A stretch of DNA of 64,000 nt. Source: Pedobacter africanus. Its GTDB lineage: Bacteria > Bacteroidota > Bacteroidia > Sphingobacteriales > Sphingobacteriaceae. The stretch spans positions 310,001 to 374,000 of the forward strand of contig NZ_FWXT01000001.1 in the NCBI RefSeq assembly GCF_900176535.1, given 5' to 3'. The notes below the pieces were generated by a model, which made no database searches, was not told the origin of the DNA, and saw only the letters and a list, made by a program, of their open reading frames with translations. The position numbers and the translations under genes were made by a program. Numbering within the stretch: position 1 is the stretch's first letter; every line of letters begins with the position of its first letter. This document shows positions 18,201 to 25,258 of this stretch, piece by piece.

Positions 18201-18458
18201 CAAAACGGCCTGGGCAAACTGATCGGAATGCCGGTTGCCGGAACGGGAACTGCAGTATGGTGGGAGCGGCAGATTGACCCTACCATGGTTTTCGGGATTC
18301 CGATGATTGGTACCATAGGCAAAGAAAACCGCACAACCGAAAACTTACAGGTTGAGCCAGATATTAAGGTACCTGTTAAATACGAAGATTACCTGAGCGG
18401 AACAGACACCCAAATAGAAATGGCCGTGAAAGAAATGCTAAAGAGCATTAAAAAGTAG
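15216..18458 (+). CDS. Tricorn-like S41 peptidase with beta-propeller and PDZ domains
   Basis: A 1080-residue exported protein (signal peptide about 1-19). Residues about 20-320 are PD40/TolB-type propeller blades (YPAISPDGKQIAFGYKGDIYLV, PVWSHDGKTLAFASNRYGNFDVF); a second propeller spans about 330-690. Residues about 735-790 resemble the tricorn core, about 790-860 a PDZ domain (GLKITEVIAGGPLAVNTSKVKAGCILEAID), and about 880-1070 the S41 peptidase. The likely nucleophile is Ser985 in NEANYSDAF, in the usual place after a conserved Asn. Tricorn homologues degrade oligopeptides. The protein is secreted rather than cytoplasmic as in archaea. It follows the locus 1 sigma gene but has its own promoter element and a strong hairpin after it. 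Confidence 0.9.
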   Translation: MKRLLLAASLVFSAFILQAQDSPLWLRYPAISPDGKQIAFGYKGDIYLVSSSGGQAIPLTLNEAHDMMPVWSHDGKTLAFASNRYGNFDVFTVPVSGGAAERLTYHSANDYPYDFTPDNKQVLFGSSRNSTAQSARFHSPRVFQNLYSVKLGGGKPILVSAAGIENARFSSSGKQLVFEDKKGFEDAWRKHHTSSVTRDVWLMDIPSNTYTRLSNFEGEDRNPLFSADDQLIYFLSEKNGNQNLYSMPVKGGGSYTQLTSFKDNPVRHLSRSHNNTLCFSQNGEIYTLKNGKPEKVQIRILNDGRDNLVKTYPVNGDISEFALSPNGKEIAFVTRGEVFVTSVDNGQTKQITQTPQQERMVTWSPDSKAIIYATERNKSWDIYRSIIVQKDEPYFYAATVIRDEPLIEGTSEQFQPEISPDGKEIAYVEDRNILKVYNLKSKSSRTLLPKGHNHSYSDGDWSFQWSPDGKYILTDDQNGYMSRSNLAIIKADGSGERLYPINSGFGERMGRWALNGKMMTWASGQYGRKSLAIQGNREMDIFGVFFDQAAYDQASMSKADYDLFKERQQRERIAPKDTIADKTKPKKPDTLKKGFVPDFSNLENRRVKLTINSSSLGGYALNPDASKLYYLAAFESGYDLWVTDTRSRETKILAKLSGAPGGLEMSKDGKSLFVSNRGRLVKVESESGRVSPIGINGDMTLDAAAERAFIFEHAWRQVKAKFYDPELHGVNWDMYRNTYSRFLPHISNNFDFQEMLSEILGELNASHTGGRYTPGLPNADETAALGLLYDETYSNTGLKITEVIAGGPLAVNTSKVKAGCILEAIDQVPLSTDADWAKMLNNKKGKNILLSFFDPAGKTRWTEKIRPIGLAEENSLMYKRWIKKMEDMVSRLSGGKVGYVHVEGMNDASFREVFDVVLGKNMEKEALIVDTRFNGGGWLHDDLNTFLSGKKYLEFSPQGNRLKGGEPNTRWYKPSCVVMNEANYSDAFIFPYIYKQNGLGKLIGMPVAGTGTAVWWERQIDPTMVFGIPMIGTIGKENRTTENLQVEPDIKVPVKYEDYLSGTDTQIEMAVKEMLKSIKK

Positions 18459-18474
18459 CAAAAATGCTAAAGTA

Positions 18475-18500
18475 CCGGCCCTTGTTAAAGCAGGGGCCGG
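18475..18500 (+). terminator. GC-rich hairpin after the tricorn-like gene
   Basis: CCGGCCCTTG (18475-18484) and CAGGGGCCGG (18491-18500) form a 10-bp stem (one U-G pair) with a 6-base loop, 16 bases after the stop. No T-run follows, so it may rely on hairpin strength alone. Confidence 0.6.
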
Positions 18501-18552
18501 CGCCAATATCCGCACAAACAAAAAGAATATTTAAATACTTTATATATATATT

Positions 18553-18574
18553 TATAGTATATTTACATACTATA
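18553..18574. promoter_or_regulatory. Palindromic operator overlapping the carotenoid operon promoter
   Basis: TATAGTAT (18553-18560) and ATACTATA (18567-18574) are perfect 8-bp arms with a 6-base spacer. A near -7 element, TATATTTA (18558-18565, one mismatch to TAnnTTTG), lies inside the palindrome, and the MarR gene starts at 18576. A MarR dimer bound here would block RNA polymerase, so autorepression is the natural reading. Confidence 0.6.
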
Positions 18575-18575
18575 T

Positions 18576-19262
18576 ATGTATATGTGTATGAACTATGAAA
18601 TCGTAAAAGAGGTAATACGGCTGGTTGAGCAATTTGACACTGGCATAAGCACCGGTTCTTATCCTAAAGATGTAAATGGCTTTAAACGCTGGATTTACGA
18701 TAATGAAAAACAAAAGGCACTTCCGGCCGACGAACCCCTTTGGGAAGGAAAAGCGCATGGACGAAGTCCTGAAAGTGTGATCAGTACTTTATTGGTTCAT
18801 ATGAACAGGTATGCAAAAACTTATTCACGTGCAGCCATACACAATTCAGACTTTACCACACAGGAAGATTTCATCTACCTGATCAATCTCAGGGCTTTTG
18901 GGGCCATGACAAAAATGGACCTGATCAAAAAAAACATCCAGGATAAACCCACCGGCATGCAGATCATCGGCAGGCTAATAAAAAAAGGCTGGGTAGCACA
19001 AACCAATTCTGAAACAGACAAGCGCAGTAAGGTAATTTCCATAACCCAGGCTGGCCTCGAATCTTTGGACCGGCAAATGGATAAAATACGCCAGGCCACT
19101 ACAATCGTTACTGGAAACCTGTTGTATGCGGAAAAAATGGAGCTTATACGGCTACTTGGTAAGCTTAATGATTTTCATCATCCTATTTTCTCGCAACATA
19201 TGGAAAGCAGCGATTTATTAAATAAAGCAACCTATAGTCTTTCAAAAAATCAGCAGACATGA
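18576..19262 (+). CDS. MarR-family transcriptional regulator of the carotenoid operon
   Basis: A 228-residue protein. Residues about 90-200 form a MarR winged helix: FIYLINLRAFGAMTKMDLIKKN, then LIKKGWVAQTNSETDKRSKVISITQAGLESL, where the second part is the wing. The N-terminal 80 residues are an extension beyond the usual 140-150-residue MarR. The gene overlaps crtI by 4 bases (ATGA at 19259-19262), so it is translated with the biosynthetic genes and likely controls them. In-frame ATGs at 18576, 18582 and 18588 are all possible starts; 18588 leaves more room for a leader. The ligand is unknown. Confidence 0.85.
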   Translation: MYMCMNYEIVKEVIRLVEQFDTGISTGSYPKDVNGFKRWIYDNEKQKALPADEPLWEGKAHGRSPESVISTLLVHMNRYAKTYSRAAIHNSDFTTQEDFIYLINLRAFGAMTKMDLIKKNIQDKPTGMQIIGRLIKKGWVAQTNSETDKRSKVISITQAGLESLDRQMDKIRQATTIVTGNLLYAEKMELIRLLGKLNDFHHPIFSQHMESSDLLNKATYSLSKNQQT

Positions 19263-20752
19263 AAAACAAGATCGCCATAATCGGTTCTGGTATTTCCGGT
19301 CTGTCGGCTGCAGCATATGCTGCAAAGGCGGGTAATGAAGTCCATGTTTTTGAAAAGCACGATCAACCTGGCGGCCGGGCCAGGCAAATGAAAAGCGATA
19401 ATGGTTACACATTTGACATGGGGCCCAGCTGGTACTGGATGCCCGACATTATCGAAGATTTTTTTAATGACTTCGGGCACCAGGCTGCCGATTTTTACCA
19501 GCTGGTCTCACTCGACCCGCAGTTCGAAATGATCTTTAAAGACGGAAATATCAGCGTACCTGAGTCGTACCACGAACTCAAAGTTATATTTGAAGCATTA
19601 GAGAAGGGGGCGGGCAGGCAGCTGGACACCTTCATGAAATCCGCCAGGTATAAATACGAAGTGGGAATGCGTGAATTTGTGAACAAGCCTTGTCACAGCT
19701 GGCTGGAATTTATGTCACCCCGCATAGCAGGCAGTGCGTTAAAGCTAGACCTGCTTTCCAGTTTCAGAAACTATGTAGGCCGGTATTTTTCACACCCAAA
19801 ACTGAGGGTACTTATGGAGTTCCCGGTCATTTTTCTTGGCGCATCTCCGGAAAAGATCCCGGCCCTGTATAGCTTAATGAATTATGGCGGATATGCCCTG
19901 GGCACCTGGTATCCTATGGGAGGTTTTTACGAATTGGTAACCGCAATGAAAAAAGTTGCGGAAGAACAAGGTGCTGTTTTTCACTTCAACCAGAATGTAG
20001 AAAAAATCGTTACACATGGAGGCAGGGCAACAGGAATAATTACGAACGGCACCTACCTGGAATTTGATGCGGTCATAGCCTCTTCAGATTATCACCATAC
20101 CGAAACCCTGCTGGACAGTGAAACTCGGAACTACAAGGAAGCGTATTGGGAAAAACGCATTTTTGCCCCTTCCTGCCTTATTTATTACCTCGGTTTTAAA
20201 GAAAAGATCCCAGGGCTTAAACACCATACCCTATTTTTTGAGCATGATCTGGATGAACACGTTAAAAGCATCTATGATGAAAAAAAATGGCCTGACAACC
20301 CATTGTTCTATGTTTGCTGCCCGTCAAAAACAGATCCGCAAGTGGCACCGCAAGGGCATGAAAATCTGTTTTTACTCATGCCATTGGCAACCGGCCTTAC
20401 AGATGATGAACATATACGTGAGCATTACCTGCTTGAAATGCTCAAACGACTGGAACAACATACCGGAGCCCAAAATCTGTCTTCCAAATTAGCTTACAAG
20501 AAAAGCTACTGTATAAGCGACTTTGTAACCGACTACAATGCCTATGGCGGAAACGCCTATGGTCTGGCCAATACCCTTGGTCAAACGGCAGTATTGAAAC
20601 CATCTATTAAAAACAAGCACCTGTCTAATTTATTTTATACCGGCCAGTTAACCGTACCTGGCCCGGGCGTACCCCCATCCATTATATCAGGTAAAATTGC
20701 AGCTAACGAAGTAAACACCCTTAAAATTAACAGGCATGAAAAAGCTATTTGA
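19259..20752 (+). CDS. crtI: Phytoene desaturase
   Basis: A 497-residue FAD enzyme. The N-terminal dinucleotide-binding fold is clear: GSGISGLSAAAYAAKAGNEVHVFEKHDQPGGRA (glycines at 9, 11 and 14), followed by the family motif DMGPSWYWMPD. The C-terminal CrtI signature is present (YTGQLTVPGPGVPPSIISGKIAANEV). It introduces double bonds into phytoene to make lycopene, at the membrane. Length is normal. It overlaps the MarR gene by 4 bases and crtB by 17, showing tight coupling. Confidence 0.93.
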   Translation: MKNKIAIIGSGISGLSAAAYAAKAGNEVHVFEKHDQPGGRARQMKSDNGYTFDMGPSWYWMPDIIEDFFNDFGHQAADFYQLVSLDPQFEMIFKDGNISVPESYHELKVIFEALEKGAGRQLDTFMKSARYKYEVGMREFVNKPCHSWLEFMSPRIAGSALKLDLLSSFRNYVGRYFSHPKLRVLMEFPVIFLGASPEKIPALYSLMNYGGYALGTWYPMGGFYELVTAMKKVAEEQGAVFHFNQNVEKIVTHGGRATGIITNGTYLEFDAVIASSDYHHTETLLDSETRNYKEAYWEKRIFAPSCLIYYLGFKEKIPGLKHHTLFFEHDLDEHVKSIYDEKKWPDNPLFYVCCPSKTDPQVAPQGHENLFLLMPLATGLTDDEHIREHYLLEMLKRLEQHTGAQNLSSKLAYKKSYCISDFVTDYNAYGGNAYGLANTLGQTAVLKPSIKNKHLSNLFYTGQLTVPGPGVPPSIISGKIAANEVNTLKINRHEKAI

Positions 20753-21572
20753 TGAGTTATCTTATAAAGTAAGTGAAACCGTTACCCAAAAATACAGCAC
20801 CAGCTTTTCCCTGGGTATCCTGGCTTTAAAGTCTGCTATACGCCCCGCCATTTATGCCATTTACGGGTATGTACGTCTGGCAGATGAAATCGTTGACAGT
20901 TTTCACGAATATGACAAGGCGCGCTTACTGGAGCGCTTTAAAACCGAAACCTGGAATGCTCTGGACGAAGGAATTTCACTTAACCCCATACTCCAGTCTT
21001 TTCAGGAAACAGTGAATCGTTTTGACATTGACAGATCGCTGATCGAACAATTCCTGCACAGCATGGAAATGGATCTGCAGCAAATTAATTACAATTCCGA
21101 ACTTTATAAAGAGTACATCCTGGGTTCTGCAGAAGTTGTTGGCTTGATGTGCCTGCAGGTCTTTGTTGAGGGAAACAGAGAAGCCTTTGAAAGACTTAAG
21201 CCATACGCCATGAAACTAGGCTCGGCTTTTCAAAAAGTAAATTTTCTGCGAGACCTGAAAGAAGACTATCAGGCCCTGGGGCGCAGCTATTTCCCTAATA
21301 TCCAAATGAATATTTTCAGCAATGAGACCAAGCGCGAAATAGAGCATGAAATTGAAGCTGAATTTGATGAGGCTTTGAAAGGTATTAAAAAATTACCCGT
21401 CCAATCCAGGTTCGGGGTATATCTTGCCTATAAATACTACCGGTCATTGTTTAAAAAGATCAAAAATACCCCGGCAGAGAAAATAATGCAGCAGCGCATC
21501 CGTATTCCCAACACAGAAAAACTTTCGCTGGCCATGCGTAGTTATTTACGATATAAAATTGCGGTGTTATGA
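20736..21572 (+). CDS. crtB: Phytoene synthase
   Basis: A 278-residue trans-isoprenyl diphosphate synthase. The first Asp-rich motif is RLADEIVDSF (Asp50, Asp54) and the second is LRDLKEDYQALGRSYFP (Asp173, Asp177), the metal-binding pairs of the squalene/phytoene synthase family. It condenses two geranylgeranyl diphosphates into phytoene, the first committed carotenoid step. It sits between crtI and a small unknown gene, overlapping both. No geranylgeranyl diphosphate synthase gene is in the window. Confidence 0.93.
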   Translation: MKKLFDELSYKVSETVTQKYSTSFSLGILALKSAIRPAIYAIYGYVRLADEIVDSFHEYDKARLLERFKTETWNALDEGISLNPILQSFQETVNRFDIDRSLIEQFLHSMEMDLQQINYNSELYKEYILGSAEVVGLMCLQVFVEGNREAFERLKPYAMKLGSAFQKVNFLRDLKEDYQALGRSYFPNIQMNIFSNETKREIEHEIEAEFDEALKGIKKLPVQSRFGVYLAYKYYRSLFKKIKNTPAEKIMQQRIRIPNTEKLSLAMRSYLRYKIAVL

Positions 21573-22018
21573 AATTCCTTACTGTATTAACTATATTGTT
21601 TCTCCATGTGCACATAGTTAACGCCAATACAGAAGATATGGAGCATATCCGTACAAATTATGCAAAGGCTGTTTCCGACAAAAAACTATGCAAGGCTATG
21701 ATTGAGGAATTGAGGACAAAAACCGGAAACCCCGTTCATCTGGCCTATTTAGGTGCTTTAAAAGTGGTATGGGCCAGGCACATCATCAACCCTATTGCAA
21801 AGTTCAGCACCTTCAACAAGGGTAAAAAAGATATCGAAAATGCCGTAAAAGAAGCGCACAACAACGTTGAAATACGCTTCATTCGCTTATCTGTACAAAA
21901 AAACTGTCCTTCATTTTTGGGATACAATGCCCATATTGCGCAGGATAAACAATTCATTCGTGACAACGAAAACAAAATCACTTCTGCCCGGTTAAAAAAA
22001 ATGATTGCAGAACTATGA
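21569..22018 (+). CDS. Small secreted protein of unknown function in the carotenoid operon
   Basis: A 149-residue protein with a signal peptide (about 1-19, ending VNAN). The mature part is helical and basic, with the segment YLGALKVVWARHIINPIAKF and two or three cysteines (KKLCKAM, KNCPSFLGYNAH). It overlaps crtB and crtZ by 4 bases each (ATGA junctions), so it is translated in step with them. I believe similar small proteins accompany carotenoid genes in other Bacteroidetes, but I know no function. A periplasmic role in pigment placement or stability is speculation. Confidence 0.8.
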   Translation: MKFLTVLTILFLHVHIVNANTEDMEHIRTNYAKAVSDKKLCKAMIEELRTKTGNPVHLAYLGALKVVWARHIINPIAKFSTFNKGKKDIENAVKEAHNNVEIRFIRLSVQKNCPSFLGYNAHIAQDKQFIRDNENKITSARLKKMIAEL

Positions 22019-22473
22019 ATTTTATCACAACACTATTGACGTTTATATCGATGGAGGCTGCCACCTGGCTCATCCACAAATATGTGATGCACGGCTTTTT
22101 ATGGGTCTTACATCGCGATCACCATGACCACAGCACCGAGGGACCGCTTGAAAAAAATGATTATTTCTTTATCATCTTTGCTTTACCTGCCATTGCACTC
22201 ATGTATACAGGCTCCATAAACCATTTCAGTGCCCTGTTTTACATTGGTCTTGGAATAACGCTGTATGGGATGGCCTATTTTTTTGTGCATGACATCTTTA
22301 TACATCAGCGTATCAGGTTCCTGCGTGAGACGCAAAACCCTTACCTGCTGGCCATCAGACGGGCCCATAAGCAGCATCATAAGCATGTGGTAAAACATCA
22401 CGGAGAATGCTTTGGTTTTCTGTGGGTTCCTCCAAAATATTTCAGAATGTATTTTAACAAAAATAAAAAATGA
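22015..22473 (+). CDS. crtZ: Beta-carotene hydroxylase
   Basis: A 152-residue membrane di-iron hydroxylase of the fatty acid hydroxylase superfamily. The histidine motifs are all present: HKYVMH (21-26), HRDHHDH (33-39), HDIFIH and HKQHHKH. Three or four membrane helices surround them. It adds hydroxyl groups to the beta rings of beta-carotene, giving zeaxanthin. Length is typical for CrtZ. It overlaps its neighbours by 4 bases each. No ketolase (crtW) is present, so zeaxanthin is the expected end product from this operon. Confidence 0.92.
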   Translation: MNFITTLLTFISMEAATWLIHKYVMHGFLWVLHRDHHDHSTEGPLEKNDYFFIIFALPAIALMYTGSINHFSALFYIGLGITLYGMAYFFVHDIFIHQRIRFLRETQNPYLLAIRRAHKQHHKHVVKHHGECFGFLWVPPKYFRMYFNKNKK

Positions 22474-23165
22474 AGCCTTACACCTATTTGCTGATCAATT
22501 TTCTTACTGTGATCGTATGTTTCATTTTTTCATTCGATAAAAGAATACAATTCTACAAACACTTTCCTGCTTTTTTTAAAGCAGCTTTACTGGTAGCGGT
22601 TCCCTTCATAGCCTGGGATATTTATTTTACCAAGATGGGTGTCTGGTGGTTCAATACTGGCTATACAACCGGTATAACTTTATTCAGCCTACCGGCTGAA
22701 GAATGGTTGTTTTTTATTTGCATTCCATTTTCCTGTGTCTTTACTTATTTCTGTATCGACAAGTTTTTTGATCTGAGCTGGGCCGATGCATTTAATACCA
22801 TCATTGTGTTCGTTAGTGTAATCACTTTAACCTTAATTGCCTTATTGCATTACGATAAGATCTACACCTTTGTAACTGCTGCAGCTACCACTTTAACACT
22901 TATTTTTCTACACTTTTTTGTAAGGGCACAATGGATTGGTAAAGCTTCGCTGGTATTTTTCATTTTAATGTTAGGTTTCCTTCCGGTAAACGGGGTACTC
23001 ACCGGTACCGGACTGGAGGCGCCTATTGTAAATTACAATCCCAGGGCCTTCCTTAACATCCGTATACTTACCATCCCGCTGGAAGACGCCGTATATGGTT
23101 ATACACAGTTCCTGCTCAATATTTATTTCTTTAAGCGCATGTCGAACCAGTTAATAAAAAAATAG
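22470..23165 (+). CDS. Lycopene beta-cyclase, fused CrtYc-CrtYd type
   Basis: A 231-residue integral membrane protein with about seven helices. It contains two copies of the lycopene-cyclase-domain signature P-x-E-(E/D): PAEEWLFF near residue 72 and PLEDAVYGYTQF near residue 207. That is the pattern of a CrtYc-CrtYd fusion, the cyclase type usual in Bacteroidetes. It closes both ends of lycopene to beta-carotene. It is the last gene of the operon, convergent with the heme oxygenase gene 40 bases away, with no clear terminator between them. Confidence 0.9.
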   Translation: MKPYTYLLINFLTVIVCFIFSFDKRIQFYKHFPAFFKAALLVAVPFIAWDIYFTKMGVWWFNTGYTTGITLFSLPAEEWLFFICIPFSCVFTYFCIDKFFDLSWADAFNTIIVFVSVITLTLIALLHYDKIYTFVTAAATTLTLIFLHFFVRAQWIGKASLVFFILMLGFLPVNGVLTGTGLEAPIVNYNPRAFLNIRILTIPLEDAVYGYTQFLLNIYFFKRMSNQLIKK

Positions 23166-23205
23166 ATTTTTATGGTGCTAATTGCTTTTCATTAAAAAAA
23201 CGTGC

Positions 23206-23766
23206 TCAGGCCACAGCCAGAACTCCAAATACGGATCCAAAATTGGAGAATGTTGCATTGGCTGCATCAACAGCCTGCTGCTCTTCTATAGCATCGCCCG
23301 CCTGTGCGTTCATGATTGCTACAAAATTGCCCCACATTTGTCCGGTAGCTTCACCATATCCTGAAAAGAAGGAAATACCCCTGGTGATGCCAAATTTCTC
23401 CAGCATTTTTACGATAATGGGTCCACCCATGATCGAACCTTCCATTACATAAAGCGCACCCAGTGCCTGAATGGTGTTAGTGATTTCAGGGACCTTTACA
23501 GCGGGAAGCTCACTTACATTTGCGCCCAACTCCTCAATGTCCTTTTTCAGATAGGAAGAGTTGCGGCGCGCGGCGCGATCGGGCAACAATTCGGATGTGA
23601 TATATGGTGCAATTCTCTGCTCTACCGCATTAAAATAGGCATAAAAGTGCTTTAAGAAATCGGCATAATCTGAATCGCTGCGAATGGATTTCATTTTCAG
23701 TATTACTTTTTTTTCAAGGTCCTGGTGTGCTTCTCTGGTCGCTTCTTTAATTGTATTGCTTAGCAT
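23206..23766 (-). CDS. Biliverdin-producing heme oxygenase
   Basis: A 186-residue helical protein with heme oxygenase features: the proximal ligand His14 in TREAHQDLEKK, and the distal-helix glycines in YVMEGSIMGG (Gly110, Gly114). It opens heme to biliverdin, iron and carbon monoxide. It may release iron or make chromophore for a bacteriophytochrome; no phytochrome gene is in this window. It is convergent with the carotenoid operon. Its upstream region holds a perfect 13-base palindrome. Confidence 0.85.
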   Translation of the reverse strand: MLSNTIKEATREAHQDLEKKVILKMKSIRSDSDYADFLKHFYAYFNAVEQRIAPYITSELLPDRAARRNSSYLKKDIEELGANVSELPAVKVPEITNTIQALGALYVMEGSIMGGPIIVKMLEKFGITRGISFFSGYGEATGQMWGNFVAIMNAQAGDAIEEQQAVDAANATFSNFGSVFGVLAVA

Positions 23767-23776
23767 ATACCTGATG

Positions 23777-23789
23777 CTTAATTATTAAG
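23777..23789. promoter_or_regulatory. Palindrome upstream of the heme oxygenase gene
   Basis: CTTAATTATTAAG is a perfect 13-base palindrome 10 bases before the heme oxygenase start, within an AT-rich stretch that includes TTAATA-N4-TATTAA just beyond. It could be an operator for an iron- or heme-responsive repressor, or simply AT-rich promoter DNA. No TAnnTTTG is seen. Confidence 0.3.
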
Positions 23790-23925
23790 TTAATAAATAT
23801 ATTAATTTGATGTAGCTTCAAAATCTGGTGTTACTTTAGGCACACTATGTACTCAAACGTATAATTTTTTTTTTGCGTATGTAACATTTTTTTGATTTTG
23901 AGCTGTTCTTTTATTGCGCATCAGG

Positions 23926-24234
23926 TCATTTGTTTCCATAGGTTTTATCGCTTGGATTAATATGCAATTCAATTTCCCGCCCGATGCAGTTAACCACCTG
24001 TTTATCCGGAACCAGCTCTAACCGATCGGCTTTCTGGTCGGGTATATACATGGGCAGGTCGCCTCCTTCCAGATCTTTGGCTTCTATCCAGTTCCATTTG
24101 CCGGCAACGCAATAGACTGCCCCCATGATCCCGCCAAAATAGATCACTTTATAATACTTTTCCCTGGGAAGAATAGTTAAAGTCACTTCTTCCGTTCTGT
24201 ATTCCAGCCGGATGTTAAAAACCCCTTGTTTCAT
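23926..24234 (-). CDS. Small hypothetical protein
   Basis: A 102-residue protein with no signal peptide or membrane helix. It has alternating hydrophobic residues typical of a beta-rich fold (RLEYRTEEVTLTILPREKYYKVIYFGGIMGAVY) and many charged residues. I do not recognise the family. It is a single gene beside a 1-kb region without intact genes. Codon use and composition look native. Confidence 0.55.
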   Translation of the reverse strand: MKQGVFNIRLEYRTEEVTLTILPREKYYKVIYFGGIMGAVYCVAGKWNWIEAKDLEGGDLPMYIPDQKADRLELVPDKQVVNCIGREIELHINPSDKTYGNK

Positions 24235-24708
24235 GTGATTATATTTAAATCAGTTCCAGGCTACGATGCACTTCGGATGATGTGTGGCCTGGCCATGAAT
24301 TAACCACCGGTAAGAGAAAATGTTTTCAGTTTCCGACAGCGTTGGCTGCTTGTGATGCGACGAAGCACTCAATTTTTTTATTACGGGTATGTTGTCAAAC
24401 TTACTCAAGACGTATATGGCATGACTGCAGATAGCCTGGAACCTGAGATGTCAACAACATTAAAGCTTATCTGGAACTCTTTGAAAGTAATGTTAAAAAA
24501 GCTCTGAACATTAAATTCGCTTACTGACCAAATAACTGCTGGACAACCGGACCACTCCTCTTCAACTAAATTTATCACCACCGTGGCGACATGATTATCT
24601 ATCCAAATCCATCGCAGAAATGATCTTGAAACCATAGCACTCTTGCTGGTGTGACCTTACACTTTAATAGCTTTTGAACCATGACGCTAAATGACAGTTA
24701 TTCGGTTC
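24235..24708. other. Intergenic region without a recognisable gene
   Basis: About 470 bases in which I see no supported gene, RNA or repeat. A 76-codon frame (24405-24635, minus strand) has no family resemblance and atypical composition. Together with the pseudogene that follows, this looks like decaying DNA. Confidence 0.4.
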
Positions 24709-25113
24709 TTAAAGAATAAATTTATTTAACCAGCTATTACCTGCTCCCCTTATACACGCAAGTACTAACGCCTTACCTTCCACATTCACATAATGCATCC
24801 AGGGCATCGCCTACAAATTCTTCCGGCAATTATAAAACCACTTCCTTATCGCCCCTTAGTGCGGCAGCTTCTAAAATTACAAAGGACTCCTTTGCCGGGT
24901 TGTAAATGATAAGACTTGCCTTACCCTACGTTATCACTATTAAAAGCCGATGTCGGCAAATTCTCCCATTTAATGTTCAGCACCGCATTTATCAGGCACA
25001 GCACCTCGAGTATCCAGGATATCAGTTCTCCCTGCTAAAACTGCTTTTTTAAAATCAATGCCATAATCAGGACCATCTCCTGTTACGGCTTCTTTCAGGT
25101 GATAACACACTGC
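24709..25113 (-). pseudogene. Decayed DUF6266-like gene
   Basis: On the minus strand, successive frames give pieces that line up in order with the C-terminal two thirds of DUF6266 proteins, as I remember the family: AVCYHLKEAVTGDGPDYGIDF, then NIKWENLPTSAF, then SLIIYNPAKESFVILEAAAL, then PEEFVGDALDAL, then VNVEGKALVLACIRGAG with a stop at 24709. The pieces are separated by in-frame stops and at least three frameshifts, and the expected N-terminal third is missing because the AraC gene begins there. The family assignment is from memory and should be tested with a profile search. Confidence 0.5.
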
Positions 25114-25258
25114 TTACCTTGCAGGCCAACCCCTTCACCAATTGGGTCATAAACTAATGCCACAGTAATTTAAGTCTTCACATTGTCTTGTGCTCAAATC
25201 TTGGACAAAATCGGCTTCTACATTTTGTCTTACCCTTGAATAGCTGTACAATTTCAGC

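Noticed and set aside
24588..24620. Short plus-strand peptide resembling a type IX secretion sorting tail (IIYPNPS)
   Set aside because: The frame closes within a few codons and has no upstream coding sequence.
24405..24635. 76-codon minus-strand open frame
   Set aside because: Odd composition, no recognisable fold, and it lies in a region of decaying sequence.
25240..25257. Small hairpin AGCTG...CAGCT after the AraC gene as a terminator
   Set aside because: Only 5 bp of stem and no T-run on the relevant strand.
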